Positions 1-5,692 of a stretch of DNA of 14,093 bases are shown here, in pieces. Made by a program: the position numbers and the translations under genes. The stretch is from M3007 sp044224705 (GTDB lineage Bacteria; Bacteroidota; Bacteroidia; Chitinophagales; Saprospiraceae), in NCBI GenBank assembly GCA_044224705.1, contig JBGAJY010000151.1, forward strand, positions 1 to 14,093, read 5' to 3'. Numbering within the stretch: the first letter of the stretch is position 1; every line of letters begins with the position of its first letter. The notes beneath the pieces were generated by a model. It searched no databases, was not told the origin of the DNA, and saw only the letters and a program-made list of their open reading frames with translations.

Positions 1-779
1 GCTGAATCAAACAATCCTAGTCCATAGCCAAAGATTATTCTTTGTGCCTCCGATCGAATCAGGGCCAATTCTCTTTTCACCACGATTAGGTCCGACATGG
101 TCAGCATCGACCTGTTTTGCATCAAATAATCAGCCTTGGCTAATAAATCCGATTTCAGGTACTGTAAAGTTTTCCTTTCAATTGGTTCCTGGCGCCTGGT
201 TTCAATATGCTTATGAGTGAAGCTCGGATTGTCTGACGGTTTCCCCGAACTTTTTATAGAACGAGGCCGCCCGCTGGTCTTTGGGCGTCGAATCTCCTTT
301 ATCAGCACATCAATTGCCTGGGCTATTTCCCTGCAAGGTTCATCTTCATCCTGCCATTGAGATATGGGACGTTTGTTTCGCGGTAAAATCTTAAATCGCT
401 CCAAGCCGCTCTCCTGCAAGGCATAGGGTTTAACAAGAACAGGGATAAACCTCTGTTTCCCATTTCCTGCAGCCACTTCTGCGTTCTTCTGGAAGTCGTC
501 GCACCAAAGGCCGTTTACTCCCATGGATGATGAGCTGACAAGAAACAAAATAATTTGAGCGGAAGAGAAAACCCTATCCAACGCTACACCAGGATTGTCT
601 CCTGGGAGGATCGATTCGTCACTCCAAAGTCGGATAGCGCCCTGACGGACCAGCCCGTTAAGATGGTTGAGCAGCCGATGGCTCACCCTGAAATCATCTT
701 CATGTGCTAGAATAGCTACCAGAAGAGGTGGGTGTTTATCCGTTTGGTTGATAGGTGATCGAGAAGGCATACATGGCAT
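1..779 (-). CDS. TIR-domain protein, C-terminus beyond left edge
   Basis: Open frame of at least 259 codons on the minus strand with no stop before the window edge, so the 3' end is missing. It starts at ATG 779-777, with an in-frame TGA six bases upstream; a second in-frame ATG lies at 770. Residues about 19-165 read as a bacterial TIR domain: LLVAILAHEDD replaces the usual ISHSHED strand, then RQGAIRLWSDESILPGD (box-2-like), AQIILFLVSSS, RFIPVLVKP and LPRNKRPISQW, matching in order the common prokaryotic TIR pattern. TIR domains are NADases or scaffolds in immunity. The W-C-x-x-E position reads W92-C-D-D-F96, so the expected catalytic Glu seems to be Phe. Residues 166-200 are a basic, Ser/Pro-rich linker; 200-259 look helical and I do not recognise them. 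Base composition is more AT-rich than the neighbours (25/60 and 24/60 GC in sampled lines versus 41/60 at 961-1020). A defence role is inference. Confidence 0.85.
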   Translation of the reverse strand, partial: MPCMPSRSPINQTDKHPPLLVAILAHEDDFRVSHRLLNHLNGLVRQGAIRLWSDESILPGDNPGVALDRVFSSAQIILFLVSSSSMGVNGLWCDDFQKNAEVAAGNGKQRFIPVLVKPYALQESGLERFKILPRNKRPISQWQDEDEPCREIAQAIDVLIKEIRRPKTSGRPRSIKSSGKPSDNPSFTHKHIETRRQEPIERKTLQYLKSDLLAKADYLMQNRSMLTMSDLIVVKRELALIRSEAQRIIFGYGLGLFDS

Positions 780-805
780 TATGGCTCAGAAACGCCACAT
801 CGAGG

Positions 806-813
806 CAAAAATA
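806..813 (-). promoter_or_regulatory. candidate -7 box for the TIR gene
   Basis: TATTTTTG on the minus strand fits the Bacteroidota -7 consensus TAnnTTTG and lies 26 bp before the ATG at 779, which would give a leader of about 20 nt. No good TTTG -33 word is found 19-21 bp upstream, so this is only a candidate. It would give the TIR gene its own promoter between it and the hydrolase gene ending at 828. Confidence 0.35.
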
Positions 814-827
814 GCAAAACCCATCAC

Positions 828-1760
828 TCACATCCCCGCAAAATACCGCACCAGTTCGTGCCCCGCCGCCAGCGGTTCATCCTGCCGCTCGGCAGCTGCG
901 GGGGCTTTGCCGCGGGTGACAAATTCGAGCACGGCAGCCGTGATTTCCGGATGACCGAGGTGGTGACCAGCTCCTCTGGCCCGCAGCAACAGGCTGCCCG
1001 GCCAATAAGCGTGGTAGCGCCGTGTCTCGGCAAAACGCGTGACCCGGTCGGCCGGATCGTGCACCAGCAAAGCATCCACCTCGCCCAGGCCGCCGGAAAT
1101 CCTCGCCAGGTCGAAAGCGTCCAGCGGCGCGCCGATGACCCGCTCCGAACGCCGCACCAGACGCCAGTACAAGGTAGGCCACAGGCCCAGCATGCGGCGA
1201 TAATCGCTAAACACGTGCGGCACGTAGCTGAACGAAGCCATGACCGCCATCCGCTGGGGCCATAGGTGCCGCGGCAGGCCCTCCACGGCATACACGCTGC
1301 TGGTGCCGCCGAAAGAATGGCCAAGAATAGCTTCGGCTGGACCATAGGTGTGGATCAGATCGGTCAGGATGGCTGCATTGAGCGGCATGGTAAGTTGCCC
1401 GGTTGGTGCCAGGCCGTGTCCAGGCGGGTCGTAGGCGATCACCCGGAAGCCGGCATCGAGGAGGCCTGGTACAAAATGGCGCCAGCGGCCGGCGTTGTAG
1501 CCCCAACCATACGTGAGCACGATGAGGGGCCTTCCGGCGCCTTCGCCCCAGTGGTATTCGACGATCTCGCGGCCTGCCGACTGCCGGCGCAGTTGGCGCG
1601 CAGTGCCCAGAAAAGCCTGCTCTTTGGCGCGCACACGGGGTTTGGGTGGGGTGGCAAACAGGGTCAGCGCTTTTTGTGCGGCGTATTCCGGAGCAAAAAG
1701 CGACAGGAGGTTCAAGCCGAAACCGGCCGATTTGATCAGCAAATTCTGAAGACGGATCAT
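828..1760 (-). CDS. alpha/beta hydrolase
   Basis: 310-residue alpha/beta-hydrolase fold protein. The start at ATG 1760-1758 is chosen because it overlaps the stop of the TetR gene as ATGA (translational coupling); a longer frame to 1943 only adds antisense-like sequence. Nucleophile elbow GHSFGG with Ser149. Candidate acid Asp235 or Asp238 in VHDPADRVT, and His266/His267 in GAGHHLGH close the triad. Strand 3 and the oxyanion region read LTYGWGYNAGRW, so the His of the usual HG dipeptide is Tyr84. The IAYDPPGHGLAP segment is typical of the family. The N-terminus (residues 1-35) is mildly hydrophobic but not a clear signal peptide, so the protein is probably cytosolic or membrane-associated. 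Substrate is unknown. The gene is second in a TetR-controlled operon, so its substrate may resemble the repressor's ligand (inference). Confidence 0.9.
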   Translation of the reverse strand: MIRLQNLLIKSAGFGLNLLSLFAPEYAAQKALTLFATPPKPRVRAKEQAFLGTARQLRRQSAGREIVEYHWGEGAGRPLIVLTYGWGYNAGRWRHFVPGLLDAGFRVIAYDPPGHGLAPTGQLTMPLNAAILTDLIHTYGPAEAILGHSFGGTSSVYAVEGLPRHLWPQRMAVMASFSYVPHVFSDYRRMLGLWPTLYWRLVRRSERVIGAPLDAFDLARISGGLGEVDALLVHDPADRVTRFAETRRYHAYWPGSLLLRARGAGHHLGHPEITAAVLEFVTRGKAPAAAERQDEPLAAGHELVRYFAGM

Positions 1761-2320
1761 GTGGTAGAGACAGGGAAAAGGGCCACGGCACGGGCCACCA
1801 TTTGTTCGAGATGTTGTTCGTTGCCGGTCAGTTTGTAGAGTGTTACCGCACCTTCGTATTCGAGTAAAAGGCGGTAGGCCGCGTCGCGGGCCTTTTCCGG
1901 CGGCATCACGGCTGCGAGGATACTCGCCACGGCTGTTTGCCATTCGTCAAAAGCCTCTTCGACATAGCGGTTGAACAGGCCCTCCCGACCGGTTTCCAGG
2001 GCTGTATTAGCAAAAAAACAGCCCCGGCGCTCGTGTTTGGCGAGGCGGTTCTGGCGCCGCAGAAGTTTCTCAAGGCGTTGCTCGGGCGGCAGGTCTTCGC
2101 CGGCAACCGACAGGACGTACTCGCGGAAAGAATTTTGGGCAAAAACCATAACTGCGTGCATCAACCCTTCCTTGGAAAGGTGGTGGTGCATCAGGCCCGA
2201 TTTGCCCAGGCCCGTGGCCTCAGCCAGCATGCTGATGGAGGTGCCGTAGTAGCCGTGCTGGTGAAAAACCTCCCAGCAACGGTGCAGCAAATCCGATTTG
2301 TCAATTTTTTGTACAGGCAT
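1757..2320 (-). CDS. TetR/AcrR-family transcriptional regulator
   Basis: 187 residues from ATG 2320-2318; the frame stays open upstream to 2428 but that would run through the promoter and operator, so the internal ATG is preferred. The N-terminal helix-turn-helix occupies about residues 10-55: LLHRCWEVFHQHGYYGTSIS, MLAEATGLGKSGLMHHHLSK, EGLMHAVM, closely matching the TetR pattern (G-T-S-x-x-x-L-A-x-x-x-G-x-x-K-x-x-x-x-x-H-F/H-x-S-K-E). The C-terminal part (60-187) is helical and ligand-binding in family members; the ligand cannot be read from sequence. Its last codons overlap the hydrolase start by ATGA. A perfect palindrome lies 4 bp upstream of its ATG and touches the -7 box of a consensus promoter, so autorepression of the two-gene operon is the natural reading. 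Confidence 0.92.
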   Translation of the reverse strand: MPVQKIDKSDLLHRCWEVFHQHGYYGTSISMLAEATGLGKSGLMHHHLSKEGLMHAVMVFAQNSFREYVLSVAGEDLPPEQRLEKLLRRQNRLAKHERRGCFFANTALETGREGLFNRYVEEAFDEWQTAVASILAAVMPPEKARDAAYRLLLEYEGAVTLYKLTGNEQHLEQMVARAVALFPVSTT

Positions 2321-2324
2321 TATA

Positions 2325-2340
2325 CCGAACGTTCGTTCGG
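2325..2340. promoter_or_regulatory. TetR-type operator palindrome
   Basis: Perfect inverted repeat CCGAACG-TT-CGTTCGG (7-bp arms, 2-bp centre), between the ATG of the TetR gene and its -7 box, covering the expected transcription start. GAACG/CGTTC half-sites are common in TetR/AcrR operators. Binding here would block the operon's own promoter. Confidence 0.75.
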
Positions 2341-2371
2341 CAAAAGTACGGGCTTTTGGAAAACCTGCAAA
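2341..2371 (-). promoter_or_regulatory. Bacteroidota consensus promoter of the TetR operon
   Basis: On the minus strand TTTG (2371-2368), exactly 19 bases, then TACTTTTG (2348-2341): a full match to TTTG-N19-TAnnTTTG, the primary-sigma promoter of Bacteroidota. The -7 word abuts the operator palindrome. The leader would be only about 14 nt, which supports the ATG at 2320. Confidence 0.75.
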
Positions 2372-2392
2372 TGGTTGGGGAAAGTTTTTTTC

Positions 2393-2435
2393 AAAAATGG
2401 TCCTTTTCAATCTGTTGAGAAGGACCATTTTTTTT
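2393..2435. terminator. strong intrinsic terminator hairpin, usable both ways
   Basis: The arm AAAAATGGTCCTTTTCAA pairs with its near-perfect complement ending CCATTTTT around a TCTG loop; one G:T pair lies inside the stem. T8 at 2428-2435 serves plus-strand transcripts; on the minus strand the stem ends in CCATTTTT. It lies just after the DinB gene and before the TetR promoter, so its likely job is to stop minus-strand transcripts from the DinB/Coq4 side. Confidence 0.7.
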
Positions 2436-2488
2436 AGATAAGATACTCGATACCTGAAATTAGATTTTAGATATCGAGTATCTTATCT
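2436..2488. repeat. 17-bp perfect inverted repeat with 19-nt spacer
   Basis: Left arm AGATAAGATACTCGATA (2436-2452) and its exact reverse complement (2472-2488). The spacer contains ATTAGATTTTAGA, a partly degenerate version of the same word. It sits 10 bp from the stop codon of the DinB gene and directly next to the terminator's T8. It could be a stacked terminator or an intergenic repeat element. Confidence 0.8.
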
Positions 2489-2498
2489 CAAAAGAAAA

Positions 2499-2954
2499 TC
2501 AAAAATCCTCCGCATCCAGCAGCCGCCGGTGATAATTCACCTGGCCCAGGTGATAGTTCAGATGGGAGAGCAGGTGCAGGAGCATATAGTCGGTCGAGAC
2601 CACCCGGCCGTGTTTTTCCAACGGAAAATCGGCCCAAAAGTCGCTCTCCGACAGTCGGCTCAGGCTCGATTGGACCACGTCGATGGTGCTGTCGAGCGCC
2701 ATGAGGAGTTCGCTGCGCGGTACGTTTTTCTGCGAAAATTCCAGGTCGCGGGTGCGCACATAGCCTGAATGCCCCAGCGTGGCGCCGATAAAGTGTTTGA
2801 GGTTACCGATGAGGTGCAGGCAGAGGTTCCCAGCCGAATTGGCGATTTCGCCGCGGGTAACCCACAGGGCATTTTCATCGCGGTAAAGACTGATTTCTTC
2901 CTTGAGTTTTTCGAGGTCGCGGGTGAGAATTTCGATGAGTGAATCTTGCAACAT
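2499..2954 (-). CDS. DinB-superfamily (DUF1572-like) protein
   Basis: 151 residues, close to the usual 150-170 of DinB-like four-helix bundles. Helix 1 is LIEILTRDLEKLKEEISLYR; the region NLCLHLIGNLKHFIGATLGH contributes His47, and the last helix LLHLLSHLNYHLGQVNYHRR carries His131 and His135, giving the His...HxxxH metal-binding arrangement of the DinB/DUF1572 family. Characterised relatives are metal-dependent enzymes such as mycothiol- or bacillithiol-dependent transferases, but the substrate of this one cannot be told. It has no signal peptide and is probably cytosolic. The gene lies 53 bp after the Coq4-family gene on the same strand, so they may share a transcript that ends at the 2393-2435 terminator. 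Start at ATG 2954; no better in-frame start is seen. Confidence 0.85.
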   Translation of the reverse strand: MLQDSLIEILTRDLEKLKEEISLYRDENALWVTRGEIANSAGNLCLHLIGNLKHFIGATLGHSGYVRTRDLEFSQKNVPRSELLMALDSTIDVVQSSLSRLSESDFWADFPLEKHGRVVSTDYMLLHLLSHLNYHLGQVNYHRRLLDAEDF

Positions 2955-3007
2955 AGGACGAAGGACAAGGCTGTGAATGAGTAGGGCAAAATTGAACGAT
3001 TCCAGGA

Positions 3008-3589
3008 TTAAGCCCAGAACAGGACACGGGGCAGACAGTACAAAAAAAAGTAAAAAAACAGGATTGCAGCCACGGCCACCAAAAAGCAGTAGCCTTGAAA
3101 CAGGATTAAATCGCGCCAGTCGATTACCCTGGGAAAGTCAAATCCCACAAACCGACGCACTTCTCCGACCTCCTTCCGGAGTAATTGTTCATCGTATTCC
3201 ACGCCGTGATACAGATTCGTCGACATGCTCCGGCCGTGCATAAAAGCCCTGTGCACCGCCCTGGGATAACAAATCATGCCGTAGAAAAACGACCCAAAAT
3301 TCAGCACCCAGGCAGCCACATACGGGCCACAGCCCGATGCGATTTCCCAGGCTCCGATCTCCGCCTCGCCTTTGAGGGTGGCCGGGTATTCGGTGAGCAG
3401 GTGGTGGATGTCGTGAATTTTGACCGCCTCGATACGCCCTTTGGTGTTGGGAAGGGGAATAAAAACCGGTCCGAGTTTGATCTTGAACCACTTCAAATGA
3501 TAACCGCCGTTTTCAAAATGGTATTTCGAGAAATACGCCTGCAGAGCGTCCTTCACTTTCCAATGGTTGGGATAAAGCAGATCTGCCAT
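3008..3589 (-). CDS. Coq4-family protein with C-terminal membrane helix
   Basis: 193 residues. The region 59-75 reads HDIHHLLTEYPATLKGE, an exact HDxxH-x11-E (His59, Asp60, His63, Glu75), the zinc-site signature of the Coq4 family. Downstream, AFMHGRSMSTNLYH and the amphipathic segment before it also resemble Coq4. In eukaryotes and some proteobacteria Coq4 acts in ubiquinone biosynthesis (C1 decarboxylation/hydroxylation of the ring), but Bacteroidota normally use menaquinone, so that function should not be transferred. Residues about 161-187 are a strongly hydrophobic helix (LILFQGYCFLVAVAAILFFY), absent from classical Coq4, suggesting a tail-anchored protein. The gene is followed at 53 bp by the DinB-like gene. 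Start ATG 3589; no clear promoter word is found upstream. Confidence 0.8.
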   Translation of the reverse strand: MADLLYPNHWKVKDALQAYFSKYHFENGGYHLKWFKIKLGPVFIPLPNTKGRIEAVKIHDIHHLLTEYPATLKGEAEIGAWEIASGCGPYVAAWVLNFGSFFYGMICYPRAVHRAFMHGRSMSTNLYHGVEYDEQLLRKEVGEVRRFVGFDFPRVIDWRDLILFQGYCFLVAVAAILFFYFFLYCLPRVLFWA

Positions 3590-3612
3590 AATGCTGAATG
3601 AATTAGGGTGTG

Positions 3613-3663
3613 TCTGAAAATCTGCTTCAGGTCGTGAGGAGCAGACCTCGGGTATTTTTCAGA
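3613..3663. other. intergenic hairpin
   Basis: TCTGAAAA (3613-3620) and TTTTCAGA (3656-3663) enclose further complementary pieces (TCTGCT/AGCAGA or AGGTC/GACCT, mutually exclusive). No T-run follows on the minus strand, so it is not a standard terminator. It fills most of the gap between the membrane protein gene and the Coq4-family gene. Confidence 0.35.
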
Positions 3664-3669
3664 AACGTT

Positions 3670-3960
3670 CTAATTCCACCTGGCCTTGCTGATCGCATAA
3701 ATGATGGCCACCAGAACCAGCAGCCAGATCACACCCAAAATCGTGGTGGCCAGGGGTTGCCGGCCCTGGTTTTTCAAGGCATACACCGCGAACGAAGTGG
3801 CTGCAAAAAACAGGAGGAAAAGGACATTGGGCCAAAACTCGTTCATTTTCAATGGCATGGAGTTTTTCACCGATTGGACTATGATGGAAACGAGACTCAG
3901 GCCAAGAAGAGCCGTGACAAAAAGGTGAACCGTGTACAGAACATTAAAAATCATCGTCAT
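3670..3960 (-). CDS. small three-helix membrane protein, function unknown
   Basis: 96 residues from ATG 3960. The frame stays open to a TTG at 3987, but that codon overlaps the -7 box at 3985-3992, so the ATG is chosen; it gives a leader of about 18 nt. Three hydrophobic segments are visible: about 6-29 (NVLYTVHLFVTALLGLSLVS), 44-62 (PNVLFLLFFAATSFAVY) and 70-90 (LATTILGVIWLLVLVAIIYA), separated by short charged loops, so it is an inner-membrane protein. I recognise no family. It is the first gene after the lipoprotein terminator and precedes the Coq4-family gene by 80 bp. Since the Coq4-like protein also has a membrane anchor, a shared membrane role is possible but unsupported. Confidence 0.7.
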   Translation of the reverse strand: MTMIFNVLYTVHLFVTALLGLSLVSIIVQSVKNSMPLKMNEFWPNVLFLLFFAATSFAVYALKNQGRQPLATTILGVIWLLVLVAIIYAISKARWN

Positions 3961-3984
3961 GGCAGTGGGCAGAAGAATGTTCAC

Positions 3985-4013
3985 CAAAGGTATCGATTTG
4001 CGCGCTGCGCAAA
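3985..4013 (-). promoter_or_regulatory. candidate promoter of the small membrane protein gene
   Basis: TACCTTTG (3992-3985) matches TAnnTTTG perfectly. A TTTG word lies 17 bp upstream (4013-4010), slightly closer than the normal 19-21. It overlaps the T-run of the preceding gene's terminator, a compact stop-then-start junction. Confidence 0.5.
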
Positions 4014-4046
4014 AAAAAGAGCCGCCCCGAATGTTCGGAACGGCTC
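4011..4046 (-). terminator. rho-independent terminator of the lipocalin-like gene
   Basis: On the minus strand GAGCCG...CGGCTC stem with an inner CCGAA/TTCGG stem separated by a 2-nt mismatch, directly followed by T8 (complement of A8 at 4011-4018). It is 22 bp past the stop of the lipoprotein gene. Confidence 0.85.
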
Positions 4047-4068
4047 CTGGTCTGTGAAAAATGATGCA

Positions 4069-4506
4069 TCAATCGCGTTCGGCTTCGAGCACATAGCGCT
4101 CGCCGTCGAGGATGCCCGAGAGTTCCAGGTCATTGCCGTCGATATCGTAATCGAATTTGATGGTCTCGCCGTTGTCGTTTTCGAGTTTCACTTCGCGGTC
4201 GGCCTCGTCTACCGTGTAATCGCCAGTAGCCACCTCGCTGCTGCCGTCGGTGTACACGATCGTCCATTCGAAGTCGCCGTTGGCGCCCGTATAGGCTTCG
4301 AATTCGATCTTGGACGACAGCACGATGGTGCCTTTGATCTCCACACCGTCGATGGTGAAGGATTTGATCTCCCAGTCGCCGACGATGGCCTGGGTGGGTG
4401 TCGGGGTGTCGTTGTCCTTATCCTTTTTGCAGCTGCTCAGGCTGAACGTGGCGAGGAACAAAAGGGCCATGGCGGCCAGGCCGATTTTTGACAGATTGTG
4501 TTTCAT
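4069..4506 (-). CDS. lipocalin-like lipoprotein
   Basis: 145 residues. Residues 1-25 form a lipoprotein signal peptide (basic KHNLSK, hydrophobic IGLAAMALLFLATF) with lipobox LSSC and lipidated Cys26. The acidic/basic tail KKDKDND then follows, resembling lipoprotein export signals that send Bacteroidota lipoproteins to the cell surface. The mature part opens with AIVGDWEIKSFTIDG, the G-x-W motif of lipocalin-like small barrels, followed by alternating beta-strand-like segments to the end (IEFEAYTG, FEWTIVYTDG, EVKLENDNGE, YVLEAERD). Its sequence is highly acidic. The ligand is unknown. The gene ends in a textbook terminator and is preceded by a 122-bp gap without a recognisable TAnnTTTG box, so it is probably a single transcription unit. 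Family call rests on the G-x-W start, size and strand pattern. Confidence 0.8.
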   Translation of the reverse strand: MKHNLSKIGLAAMALLFLATFSLSSCKKDKDNDTPTPTQAIVGDWEIKSFTIDGVEIKGTIVLSSKIEFEAYTGANGDFEWTIVYTDGSSEVATGDYTVDEADREVKLENDNGETIKFDYDIDGNDLELSGILDGERYVLEAERD

Positions 4507-4628
4507 GTTTGGAAGAATTTATAACGGTTAATAAATTGGTTTTTAATATTTTACAGGAATGAAGCGGCCCGGTCGGCAGCCTCGCGGCGCCGTCAGAAAT
4601 CCTCCGGACCAGGTAAAGGAAGTTCGGT

Positions 4629-5510
4629 TCAGAAGGCCAGCAGCCGTTCGCTGGGCCGTGGCCGCGCACTCTCGCTTTTCCCGGCGATAAAAGCCCGGGC
4701 ATCGGCGATGGGCGCCGCAGATTCCGCGCCAAGCCACAGCAGGTGGCCCCACAGGTTGTCGTAGTGTTTCAGGATGGCCTGCGGGATCTGGGCCAGTGCG
4801 TATTCGGCGTGTTCCACAGGAGCCACGGCGTCGTTCAAACTGTGCTGAATGAGCACCGGGCAAGCGATCCGGCCGAGGCTCTGCGGTTCGGGGGGGCGTT
4901 GAGACAGGTCGTTCAGGAAACCCGCGCCAGATGATTGCCGGAGCAGCATATCGCGCAATTCAAGCACTTCGGAGGGCTCGATCTCACTCGGGATTACCGT
5001 CGAAAACTCACCGAACATCCGCTCGGCCACCGCGCGCGGAGCCACGTTGAGGGCGCCGCGCAGGGCCGCCCAGGTCAGTTTTTCCACACCGGGCCGAAAC
5101 ATCCGCCGCGCCTTCCGGTATTTCGGATCGGCTGGACCGAGCCAGTTGGTCGTCAAGGCGGAGATCAGCAGCAGTTTGTCCACGCGGCGAGGGTGGCGGG
5201 CCGCCAGTTCAAGCGCCGTGTATCCGCCCGCAGAAATACCGACGACGACTACAGTGTTGATTTTCAGGGCGTCCAGCAATTCGGTAACCAATCGCGCGGC
5301 ATCTGCTGCCGTGGTATTGACCGACAGTGGCGTATGGCCGTAGCCGGGTCGTGAAGGTGTGATCAGGCGGTATTTCGACGGGTCAAAGCCCTTGTGCCAG
5401 AGCTGGTCTTTGGCATTGGAGTGCCCGCCGTGGAGGAAGAGGAGCACCGTGCCCTGGCCTTCGTCCGAGTATTCCAGTTTGCCCGAAGGCAATTCGATAA
5501 TGCGTTTCAT
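4629..5510 (-). CDS. alpha/beta hydrolase
   Basis: 293 residues. Features in order: LLFLHGGHSNAKD (oxyanion HGG), LITPSRPGYGHTP, nucleophile elbow VVVGISAGG with Ser93, acid Asp227 in QHSLNDAVAP, and His256 in NLWGHLLWLG. All triad residues are present, so the enzyme should be active. No signal peptide, hence probably cytosolic. It resembles the broad alpha/beta-hydrolase_1 family (esterases, lactonases, peptidases); substrate cannot be assigned. It is not close to the hydrolase at 828-1760: the oxyanion and acid regions differ clearly. The gene is divergent from the T9SS-exported protein (182-bp shared upstream region) and is followed by the lipocalin-like gene after 122 bp. The start at ATG 5510 gives the canonical N-terminus MKRIIELPSGKLEYSDEG. 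Confidence 0.9.
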   Translation of the reverse strand: MKRIIELPSGKLEYSDEGQGTVLLFLHGGHSNAKDQLWHKGFDPSKYRLITPSRPGYGHTPLSVNTTAADAARLVTELLDALKINTVVVVGISAGGYTALELAARHPRRVDKLLLISALTTNWLGPADPKYRKARRMFRPGVEKLTWAALRGALNVAPRAVAERMFGEFSTVIPSEIEPSEVLELRDMLLRQSSGAGFLNDLSQRPPEPQSLGRIACPVLIQHSLNDAVAPVEHAEYALAQIPQAILKHYDNLWGHLLWLGAESAAPIADARAFIAGKSESARPRPSERLLAF

Positions 5511-5595
5511 TCAGCACGTCTTTTCGGGTGAAAGAAGTTGTATGGCTTCTCAGACAGCGGCCCCACCCCCGACGTTACAGCAGGATAAAATTGCT

Positions 5596-5626
5596 TTTGT
5601 TAAAAAACTTTTAAAGAACATTTTTG
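5596..5626 (+). promoter_or_regulatory. candidate promoter of the T9SS-exported protein
   Basis: TTTG (5596-5599), 19 bases, then CATTTTTG (5619-5626), one mismatch from TAnnTTTG. This lies in a local AT-rich patch between the divergent genes and predicts a leader of about 60 nt before ATG 5693. Confidence 0.45.
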
Positions 5627-5692
5627 AGCAACCCAAGAGCAGCGAGTCCCTGTCTGTACGGCCGAATTCACACAACAACTACGTTATTTTCT

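Noticed and set aside
1761..1943. N-terminal extension of the first hydrolase
   Set aside because: It lies inside the TetR coding region in another frame; the ATGA overlap marks the true start.
3008..3589. Assigning ubiquinone biosynthesis to the Coq4-family protein
   Set aside because: Bacteroidota normally use menaquinone and no other ubiquinone gene is seen; only the family and metal motif are claimed.
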